Source: CBDHHC01 sp050633205 (GTDB taxonomy: Bacteria > Pseudomonadota > Alphaproteobacteria > Rhizobiales > CBDHHC01). Taken from it: DNA of 31,498 nt. The stretch spans positions 1-31,498 of the forward strand of contig JBOEGA010000073.1 of assembly GCA_050633205.1 (NCBI GenBank), written 5' to 3'. Below, piece by piece: positions 24,713 to 31,498 of this stretch. The position numbers and the translations under genes were made by a program. Within the stretch, counting starts at the first letter, position 1; each line of letters opens with the position of its first letter. The notes beneath the pieces are model-generated. The model was not told the origin of the DNA. It saw only the letters and a program-made list of their open reading frames with translations, and ran no database searches.

Positions 24713-25657
24713 ATGAACGAAAATATTGCGCGACAGGATGTGAATAATCTGCATGCCACCGCATTGGAACTGGCGGACAGGTTACCTATGGTTATGTTCG
24801 AGGCCAGAAAGGTTTCACATACTGTTGCACATGGTGTCCACGGACGCAAAAGAGCTGGCCCAGGCGACAACTTCTGGCAATACCGCAAATTTCAGGCAGG
24901 CGATAATGCAACCCAGATCGACTGGCGCAAATCCGCCAGCTCCAGCCATCTCTATATTCGAGAAAGAGAATGGGAAGCGGCCCACACCTTCTGGATGTGG
25001 CCAAACCTGTCTCATTCAATGGCATTTCAGTCAGGACTGGCCGCTGCAAGCAAACGCGAACGCGCAATGGTCCTGATGCTGGCTTTAAGCCAGGTTATGA
25101 TCAATGGCGGTGAACGTGTTGGCGTACTCGGTGCATCTCAGCCAACAGCCAGCCGCAACGTCATAAGCAAACTGTCCGAAACTCTGTTTACAATATTATC
25201 CGGTAAGGATTACGAAAGACCTCTTCCCCCTGCAACCAGATTAAGCCCACTATCCGAATGCGTTATTTTCAGCGACTGTCTGGAACCTCTGGAAGACCAG
25301 ATAGAACGTCTGGGATATATTGCCTCTCAGGGTATTCGCGGACATCTTGTTCATATTCTGGACCCGGCGGAAGAGACCTTTCCCTATGAAGGCCGGACAG
25401 AATTTCATTCATTCGGAACAAACCACACAAAACTGGTGGTCGATCGTGCAGAAGGTATCCGGGAAGCTTATCAGGAACGTCTCAATTCTCTGAAAGCCAC
25501 TCTCAATGAACATCTGACCCGTATGAACTGGAGTTACCTGATTCATCACACGGACCGTCCTGCCAGCGAGGCATTACTGACCCTGTACAGCAATATTTCA
25601 AATGTTTCTCATAGATACAGTATGGGGCTGACACAATCTGAAGGAGATGCTGAATGA
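24713..25657 (+). CDS. DUF58 domain protein
   Basis: A 314-residue DUF58 protein, the usual partner encoded directly after MoxR. The signature region is clear at about 44-88: GRKRAGPGDNFWQYRKFQAG, DNATQIDWRKSASSSHLYIR and EREWEA. The rest has a degenerate vWA-like fold (MLALSQVMINGGERVGVLG, LSECVIFSDCLEPLED) with no intact MIDAS. There is no membrane span. Its stop overlaps the next start (ATGA), so translation is coupled. Probably binds MoxR and links it to the membrane proteins encoded downstream; this is family knowledge, not seen here. Confidence 0.93.
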   Translation: MNENIARQDVNNLHATALELADRLPMVMFEARKVSHTVAHGVHGRKRAGPGDNFWQYRKFQAGDNATQIDWRKSASSSHLYIREREWEAAHTFWMWPNLSHSMAFQSGLAAASKRERAMVLMLALSQVMINGGERVGVLGASQPTASRNVISKLSETLFTILSGKDYERPLPPATRLSPLSECVIFSDCLEPLEDQIERLGYIASQGIRGHLVHILDPAEETFPYEGRTEFHSFGTNHTKLVVDRAEGIREAYQERLNSLKATLNEHLTRMNWSYLIHHTDRPASEALLTLYSNISNVSHRYSMGLTQSEGDAE

Positions 25658-28491
25658 TGTATTTCGGCCCCCTTGGATTTATGCAGCCCTGGTTTCTGGT
25701 TGGTCTCCTTGCATTACCCATATTGTGGTACCTGCTGAGACTTATTCCTCCGCAACCGGAAAAAATATGGTTTCCTCCGCTAAGGCTTCTGTTGGGACTA
25801 CAACCTGAAGACCAGACCTTTAGACGAAGCCCCTGGTGGTTATTGCTTCTCAGAATGATATTGCTAGCCCTGATTATCATGGCATTCGCCCGCCCCGTAT
25901 GGGACCCGTCCAGCCTCGGCTCAAAAAGCTCACTCGATATGGTGCTGGTTATAGATAATGGATGGGCTTCTGCATCTGGCTGGGACAAAAGAGGCCCTGT
26001 TCTGGATAACCTGCTTGCTCAGGCTGAGCAGAATGAAAGTAAAGTCTTACTGGCAATGACCAGCTTCAGACGAAAAGCTGAAGACAGCACGGAAACCTAT
26101 ACCTTTCACAGTCTTAGAAAAGTACGCGAGAAAATTGCGACCATAAAACCGCAGCCATTTTATCCCAAACGACTGAAACTTATGAAGAATTTGGAAGATA
26201 ACATTCCCAAAGGCGGTTCATATCGTGTTGTCTGGCTAAGCGACGGGCTGGACTATAACGGCGCGGACGAGTTTACAAAGCGCTTAAACAAACTGGCCGG
26301 GGCCCATGGTAGCGTCGAAATCTTCCGCGAAAAATCAGCATCACCTCTTGGGCTGTATGTTCAACCTGAAAAATATGGTTTGCAGGCAAATATCCTGAGA
26401 ACTGGCAGCGGGACATATCAGGGTCTCGTTCATGCATGGAACGCGAAAGGTGATCGCCTGGGTGAAGCAGAGTTCAGCTTTACTGGCGGACAGAAAAAAG
26501 CCGTAGCGGAACTGCGTTTCCCTCACCTTATCCGTAATCAGATAACGCGCATAACAATCTCTGGAGAAAAATCTGCTGGAGCTGTTTTTCTTCTTGATTC
26601 CAGAGCTTTAAGATACAGAGTTGGATTGATTTCAGGGGAAGATAATGATCTGTCTCAACCTCTCTTATCGCCCCTGTATTATATTGAGAAGGCTCTGACA
26701 CCTTACGCAGAGGTCTATTCGTCAAATGAAAAGAACATTTCAGTAGCTTTGGACAACGTAATTCAAAGCAAACCCTCAACCTTGATACTGGCAGATATTG
26801 GTCGACTGGCTGATAGTGACCTTAACCGCCTGAGACAGTGGATTCGCAAGGGAGGCGTATTAATCCGCTTTGCCGGACCTGTCATGGAAAAACATCTGGA
26901 TCAGTTACTCCCTGTCAATATCAGGAGAGGCGGACGAAGCCTGGGCGGAGCGCTGTCCTGGAGAGAGCCGCAGGGCGTAGAAACATTTGAACAGGAAAGC
27001 CCGTTTTATGGCCTTCAGGTCCCGCCCGATGTCAGAGTAAGAAAACAGGTTTTAACAGACCCCTCATTACGATCTGATGACGTTGAAATCTGGGCCGAAT
27101 TAAAGGATGGAACCCCTCTTGTTACCGCAAGCAGGATGGGTGAAGGTAAACTGATATTCTTTCATGTGACTGCAAATTCGGAATGGTCAAACCTTCCAAT
27201 ATCAGGCCTGTTCGTAGAAATGCTGAAGCGCCTGACAGAACTGTCTCAACCAGGTCTTGGGCTGGGCGCAAAAAATGGAAAATATGGGACAACCGGAGAA
27301 AAACAGTTGCTGGCTCCATTCAGCGTATTAAATGGATTTGGCCATCTGATTGACCCTCCTCTGGGAGTAGACGCTGTTGAAAGCTCGCGGGTAATAAATA
27401 TGAAACCGGATTATGGTAACCCGCCCGGATACTATGGTACTTCGGGTTCTGTGGCAGCCATTAATGTTCATAATGCCAGATCCGTTTTAAAGCCACATAA
27501 AGCCTTTTCAAAGGAAGCAACATTGTCCGGTTATTCTGTTTCAAATATTATGTTTCTGTTTCCATGGTTTATAATGGCGGCATTTATTCTGCTGTTATGC
27601 GACAGCCTGATCTGGATGAATATGACACGTAACCGGGGTTTTCTCATTGCACGCTCCGCGGTTATATTAGCTGCAGCATTGATTTTATCCGCAGGCCCGG
27701 TCACTTCAGCCAAAGCTGATCAGAAAAGTGCCGCTGAACTGGAGTTTGCTCTAAAAGCCTCGACCGGCACACATCTGGCATATGTTATTACTGGAAACAG
27801 TGAAATTGACCGGATTTCTCAGGCAGGTCTCTCCGGCCTTAGCAAGGTAATAGCAAACAGAACTGCTGTAGAACCATCTGATCCGATTGGCGTAAACCTC
27901 AGCAGGGATGACATATCATTTTTCCCCATACTGTACTGGCCCGTTGATGTTAAAGCAAAAGACCTGTCAGACAAGGTGCTTGCCAAGGTTGATGCATATA
28001 TGCGTCTCGGTGGCTTGATTCTGTTCGATACCAGAGATTATCAATCCGCTGCAGATACAATCGAAAACGGCTCCAGCCCGGCAATGAAAACACTCCAGAG
28101 GCTGTTCAGAAAACTTAACATTCCTCCTCTTACACCTGTAAGCGAAGGCCATGTCGTTACCAAGTCGTTTTACCTTTTAAAAAACTTTCCAGGCCGATGG
28201 GAAGGAGGGCAGTTATGGGCAGAAGCCAGCACCCTCCCGAATTCCAGAAATAAAAGCAGGCAGCGAAGAGCAGATGGAGTAAGCTCCATACTGATAACAT
28301 CTAACGATTTTGCTGGCGCCTGGGCTCTGGACAATAACTACCGTCCGTTAATGCCGGTAGTTCCCGGAGGTGAATTACAGAGGGAAATGGCATTTCGTTC
28401 TGGCATCAATATTGTGATGTATGCCCTGACCGGAAACTATAAAGCCGATCAGGTCCATGTTCCGGACTTACTGGAGCGTTTAGGCCAATGA
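25654..28491 (+). CDS. DUF4159 membrane protein with BatA-like N-terminus
   Basis: A 945-residue inner-membrane protein. The N-terminal part (1-85) is BatA-like: two spans in QPWFLVGLLALPILWYLLRL and WWLLLLRMILLALIIMAFAR, then a vWA-like domain from about residue 93. Its MIDAS position reads D101-N-G-W-A-S, not D-x-S-x-S, so metal binding is doubtful. A middle domain (about 330-560) resembles the class I glutamine amidotransferase fold often found here. Two more spans lie at about 630-690, followed by DUF4159 (from about 700: GTHLAYVITGNSEIDRISQA, FFPILYWPVD, VDAYMRLGGLILFDTRD). This domain order is standard for the alphaproteobacterial gene after DUF58. The ATG overlaps the DUF58 stop; a second ATG follows at once. 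Likely role with MoxR in envelope function is inference. Confidence 0.9.
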   Translation: MMYFGPLGFMQPWFLVGLLALPILWYLLRLIPPQPEKIWFPPLRLLLGLQPEDQTFRRSPWWLLLLRMILLALIIMAFARPVWDPSSLGSKSSLDMVLVIDNGWASASGWDKRGPVLDNLLAQAEQNESKVLLAMTSFRRKAEDSTETYTFHSLRKVREKIATIKPQPFYPKRLKLMKNLEDNIPKGGSYRVVWLSDGLDYNGADEFTKRLNKLAGAHGSVEIFREKSASPLGLYVQPEKYGLQANILRTGSGTYQGLVHAWNAKGDRLGEAEFSFTGGQKKAVAELRFPHLIRNQITRITISGEKSAGAVFLLDSRALRYRVGLISGEDNDLSQPLLSPLYYIEKALTPYAEVYSSNEKNISVALDNVIQSKPSTLILADIGRLADSDLNRLRQWIRKGGVLIRFAGPVMEKHLDQLLPVNIRRGGRSLGGALSWREPQGVETFEQESPFYGLQVPPDVRVRKQVLTDPSLRSDDVEIWAELKDGTPLVTASRMGEGKLIFFHVTANSEWSNLPISGLFVEMLKRLTELSQPGLGLGAKNGKYGTTGEKQLLAPFSVLNGFGHLIDPPLGVDAVESSRVINMKPDYGNPPGYYGTSGSVAAINVHNARSVLKPHKAFSKEATLSGYSVSNIMFLFPWFIMAAFILLLCDSLIWMNMTRNRGFLIARSAVILAAALILSAGPVTSAKADQKSAAELEFALKASTGTHLAYVITGNSEIDRISQAGLSGLSKVIANRTAVEPSDPIGVNLSRDDISFFPILYWPVDVKAKDLSDKVLAKVDAYMRLGGLILFDTRDYQSAADTIENGSSPAMKTLQRLFRKLNIPPLTPVSEGHVVTKSFYLLKNFPGRWEGGQLWAEASTLPNSRNKSRQRRADGVSSILITSNDFAGAWALDNNYRPLMPVVPGGELQREMAFRSGINIVMYALTGNYKADQVHVPDLLERLGQ

Positions 28492-28519
28492 CATTTTTCC
28501 TTTTTCAGTGGTGTATTAT

Positions 28520-30604
28520 ATGAACTGGGCAATCGAATTTTTTCCTCTGTTACCGCTAAACATTGTCTGGACCCTGTGTATTATTACAGCCTTGTTCAGC
28601 CTTGCCCTGCTCTTCATAAAAAAGCAGTATGCAATCCTGAGGATTTTATGCTTCCTTTTATTGCTGGGTGTTATCGCCAATCCTCAGCTAAAACACGAAA
28701 AACGCAATCCATTAAATAATATTGCCATAGCTGTGATTGATGAAAGTGATAGTCAGTCAGTTGCAAAACGCAGGGAAATAACAAAAGAAATTAAGAAAAA
28801 GCTAGCTGCTACTCTGGCGACAGTAAACCGGCTCGAAGTTCGTTGGGTTACAATCCGGAATACTGCTGACTCAGGCAGACGTGAAGGCCGCGGTACCAGA
28901 CTCTTTGCCGGACTAAGAAAAAGCCTTTCCACTGTACCGGCAAAACTTCTTGCCGGAGTTTTTCTCATTACTGACGGTCAGGCTCATGACGTCCCGGATT
29001 CACTGGAAAATCTGGGTTTAAAAGCTCCTGTTCATACTATAATTACCGGTAACAAACGAGAATTTGACCAGCGCATTAAAATCATAAAGTCTCCCAAATT
29101 CGGACTGGTTGGCAGTGAAGCATTTATTGAATTGGAAATTGTTCAGAATGGTGCAGCCGATAAGAAGCAGAACTCAAACATACGAATAAGACGCGAAGGC
29201 CAGGACCCGGAAGTGCGCACAGTAATTCCAGGGAAAAAATTTGAGGTTGCTATGACATTTCCTCATGCTGGCTCAAATATCATCGAGATAGAACTGGAAG
29301 CAATACCGGGAGAATTAACCCTTGCGAACAATAGGGTCGCAATTGTTTCTCAGGGCGTCCGCGAAAATCTGCGCGTACTTCTGGTCTCGGGAGAACCACA
29401 CGCTGGAGAACGCACATGGCGCAATCTGCTTAAATCAGATGCCTCAGTAGATCTGGTTCATTTCACAATATTGCGACCTCCTGAAAAACAGGATGGCACA
29501 CCCATCAACCAGCTCTCACTGATAGCATTTCCAACACGCCAGCTATTCTCTGAAAAGTTGAATCAGTTTGACCTCATCATTTTTGACAGATATCGGCGCA
29601 GAGGTGTTCTTCCGCTTTTATATCTTGATAATATTGCACGTTATGTCGAAAATGGAGGTGCCATACTGGTTGCAGCAGGAAGTACATTCTCTTCAACTTT
29701 AAGTCTGTATGAAACACCTCTGTCCCATATCCTGCCTGCTGAACCAACTGGCACTGTTATAGAGAAGCCTTATCTCGCAACAGTAACAGATGCAGGGAAA
29801 AAACACCCTGTAACCAGAAACCTGCCAGGAGATGCTCCGGGACAACCCAAATGGGGAAAATGGTTCAGACTGATTCAGGTTAAGCCCAAAGTTGGCAATA
29901 TCCTCATGAAGGGCCATGACAATAACCCGCTGCTGATATTAAATCGTCTGGGTAAAGGAAGAGTAGCACTTCTTGTTTCTGATCATGCCTGGTTATGGGC
30001 ACGGGGATATGATGGCGGTGGCCCTTATGTACCCTTGTTGCGCAGGCTTGCCCACTGGCTGATGAAAGAGCCGGATCTTGAAGAAGAGTTTCTCAGCGCC
30101 ACAAAAAAAGGCAGTAAAATAGTCATAGAGCGCCGCACCATGCAGAACAGGGTTTCTGATGCGGAGGTGCAGCTACCGGATGGTAAAAAGAAAAAAGTTA
30201 AACTCAGGGAAGTTCAACCCGGATTATGGAGAGGGCAGATAGACTCAACTTCTCCCGGATTGTACAAATTCAGTTCTGACAACTTATCAAGTCTTGTTCA
30301 TTCCGGTCTTGTTGAATCTCTGGAGATGTCAGATGTATCTGCCACCAGTCGTTTACTGCAACCTGTTGCTAACCAGACAGGTGGAGGCATATTCTGGCTT
30401 CCTCAGACAAATGAAGTTTCAATTCCCAGAATTGCCATGTTGAGTAACAGCAGAACAATGTTCGGAAGAGACTGGCTTGCCCTGCGAGACAGAAATGCTT
30501 ATCAGATCTCCGGAGTAGTTTATGTACCGCTCATTCCAGCAATTCTTCTGCTACTTATACTTGCAGGAATATTCTCATTTACCTGGTTCAGGGAAGGACG
30601 CTGA
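28520..30604 (+). CDS. Membrane protein with vWA-like and GATase-like domains
   Basis: A 694-residue membrane protein, fourth in the moxR operon. Two N-terminal spans (about 15-55) are followed by a vWA-like domain with what looks like a complete MIDAS: D74-E-S76-D-S78, T126 in GTRLF and D152 in LITDGQ. A central part starting LRVLLVSGEPHAGERTWRNL (about 284) with LIIFDRYRRRG and ARYVENGGAILVAAG resembles the amidotransferase-like fold of this family; LGKGRVALLVSDHAWLWARG is typical. The C-terminal beta domain is followed by a last span at about 668-690. The ATG at 28520 is preferred to a GTG four codons earlier; both have weak ribosome binding sites. It follows the DUF4159 gene by 28 bp and is presumably co-transcribed with it. 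Confidence 0.87.
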   Translation: MNWAIEFFPLLPLNIVWTLCIITALFSLALLFIKKQYAILRILCFLLLLGVIANPQLKHEKRNPLNNIAIAVIDESDSQSVAKRREITKEIKKKLAATLATVNRLEVRWVTIRNTADSGRREGRGTRLFAGLRKSLSTVPAKLLAGVFLITDGQAHDVPDSLENLGLKAPVHTIITGNKREFDQRIKIIKSPKFGLVGSEAFIELEIVQNGAADKKQNSNIRIRREGQDPEVRTVIPGKKFEVAMTFPHAGSNIIEIELEAIPGELTLANNRVAIVSQGVRENLRVLLVSGEPHAGERTWRNLLKSDASVDLVHFTILRPPEKQDGTPINQLSLIAFPTRQLFSEKLNQFDLIIFDRYRRRGVLPLLYLDNIARYVENGGAILVAAGSTFSSTLSLYETPLSHILPAEPTGTVIEKPYLATVTDAGKKHPVTRNLPGDAPGQPKWGKWFRLIQVKPKVGNILMKGHDNNPLLILNRLGKGRVALLVSDHAWLWARGYDGGGPYVPLLRRLAHWLMKEPDLEEEFLSATKKGSKIVIERRTMQNRVSDAEVQLPDGKKKKVKLREVQPGLWRGQIDSTSPGLYKFSSDNLSSLVHSGLVESLEMSDVSATSRLLQPVANQTGGGIFWLPQTNEVSIPRIAMLSNSRTMFGRDWLALRDRNAYQISGVVYVPLIPAILLLLILAGIFSFTWFREGR

Positions 30605-30706
30605 TGCTGACTGGTGACAATAGGTAACTGGCCTCACTCAGGACGTGAATCCAGGTGAACAAACCGTAACTCAAGGAGACCGTAAACAGGGAGAAAATGA
30701 GAGGAA

Positions 30707-31489
30707 TTACCTGTTTGCATCCAGCTCAAAAGCAAACATAAGCAGCGCAAGCCCAATCATACCAACCCCGATAAGGCTCATTCCTGTAGCAAACCAGGGC
30801 TTGTTAAACAGTTGCATGGCAATAGAAAAAATCAGAATTATAAACCCTGCCGCAAGAAGCGTCCCCACCACAAATGGCCATTTATCAATTAATGGACCAT
30901 CACTAGCCACCATAAATCCAAGGAATACACCAATAATTCCCCCGATTATTGGCAATACATAACTCTTCTGTTCATCATATAAAAGCAGTGCCCCACCCCC
31001 CAGAATAAACAGGTAAGGCCCAAGATAATTATAGTTCTTGATAACAATCTCGCCCGTAAACACTGCAGCAATAATGCTAGCCAGACAGAGCAGAGCATAA
31101 ACCTGTAAAGTGGTGCGAAAACCGATACCCGCCATGCTCATACCAAACGCCACCAATGGCAGCGCAAAGAAAATATTCCCCATCGCATAGTTAAAGCCAC
31201 GCTCAATAAACTTTAAATCCATCTTGCTGAAATCAAAACGCCTGTTGTTCCGCAGATGCTCTTCATGCGCCCGGTCTGTCTTCCTCTCGGTTCTGATTTT
31301 CTTTTTTTTTATTGCCTTCTTGATTTCAGATGCCTGAATAGGCTGCACCCCTGACTTGCTTTTGGCAGGCTTACTCTCAGTTTTAAAGTAATTATTGATG
31401 CGGGCATAAAGCTTCTTTAACCCCCATGCATCATCAGCCTCTGTCTTGACCTCTGCCTTATTAATTACTGGTTTGGCCTGCGGCTTCAT
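30707..31489 (-). CDS. Multi-pass membrane protein, unknown, possibly cut by the window end
   Basis: A 260-residue protein with a long, Lys-rich hydrophilic N-terminal part (1-95; ASEIKKAIKKKKIRTERK) and about seven hydrophobic segments from residue 105 on (IFFALPLVAFGMSMAGIG, VYALLCLASIIAAVFTG, YLFILGGGALLLY, VLPIIGGIIGVFLGFMVA, VVGTLLAAGFIILIFSIAMQ, ATGMSLIGVGMIGLALLMFAF). The frame remains open to the edge of the window (GAA AAG CAA before the ATG), so the true start may lie outside. It converges on the moxR operon. I do not recognise the family. Confidence 0.75.
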   Translation of the reverse strand: MKPQAKPVINKAEVKTEADDAWGLKKLYARINNYFKTESKPAKSKSGVQPIQASEIKKAIKKKKIRTERKTDRAHEEHLRNNRRFDFSKMDLKFIERGFNYAMGNIFFALPLVAFGMSMAGIGFRTTLQVYALLCLASIIAAVFTGEIVIKNYNYLGPYLFILGGGALLLYDEQKSYVLPIIGGIIGVFLGFMVASDGPLIDKWPFVVGTLLAAGFIILIFSIAMQLFNKPWFATGMSLIGVGMIGLALLMFAFELDANR

Positions 31490-31498
31490 TTGCTTTTC

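Noticed and set aside
1..31498. CRISPR array, prophage or classic defence island
   Set aside because: No regularly spaced repeats, cas genes, phage structural genes or transposase genes were seen; most of the window is conserved chromosomal content.

Overview
The window comes from an alphaproteobacterium with a fairly low-GC genome. The evidence is the set of genes: a Usg family protein, the DUF1285 - CoA-type Nudix - DUF6111 - CCA-adding enzyme cluster facing a moxR - DUF58 - DUF4159 operon, and a GlpV-like glycerol-type binding protein. All are typical of Rhizobiales/Rhodospirillales-like lineages. The order cannot be fixed from sequence alone. This is a chromosomal segment, mostly housekeeping or conserved genes, with a few accessory patches.

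Layout. 1-3.6 kb: gluQ (tRNA-Asp queuosine modification), a short decayed-looking stretch, a LysR regulator divergent from a DUF1330 gene, a small secreted protein with its own terminator, and a UPF0114 (YqhA-like) membrane protein. 3.6-10.2 kb: a Ser/Thr phospho-signalling cluster. PP2C phosphatase and FHA-domain protein run on the minus strand. Divergent from them are a kinase with a single membrane span and a seven-repeat WD40 propeller, then a stand-alone DUF2126 amidoligase-fold protein without the transglutaminase half seen in its relatives. A small exported protein follows. No type VI secretion genes are present, so this module appears to be free-standing.

11.1-13.2 kb: tRNA-Leu(TAA), whose 3' end is repeated exactly (20 bp) 2.0 kb downstream. 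The two copies flank an epoxide-hydrolase-like gene and a divergent WYL-type regulator, so this looks like a tiny integrated element without an integrase. 13.2-15.2 kb: a MscS channel and an unknown protein. 15.2-19 kb: a long AT-rich intergenic region (possible small RNA, promoter and leader hairpin) followed by a 954-residue exported protein. It fuses a TAXI-type TRAP binding domain to a full GlpV-like ABC binding protein, and no permease gene is nearby.

19.1-23.5 kb: an endonuclease/exonuclease/phosphatase gene interrupted by a two-N assembly gap that also shifts the frame, usg, and the overlapping minus-strand operon DUF1285 - Nudix - DUF6111 - cca. 23.7-30.6 kb: the divergent moxR - DUF58 - DUF4159/BatA-like - vWA/GATase-like operon, probably a chaperone-type AAA+/vWA envelope system. 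30.7 kb to the end: a multi-pass membrane protein on the minus strand that may continue past the window.

The two most interesting items are the kinase/phosphatase/FHA/amidoligase-like cluster and the integrase-less tRNA-Leu insertion. The fused double binding protein is a third. All family assignments rest on reading motifs by eye; no database search was run.
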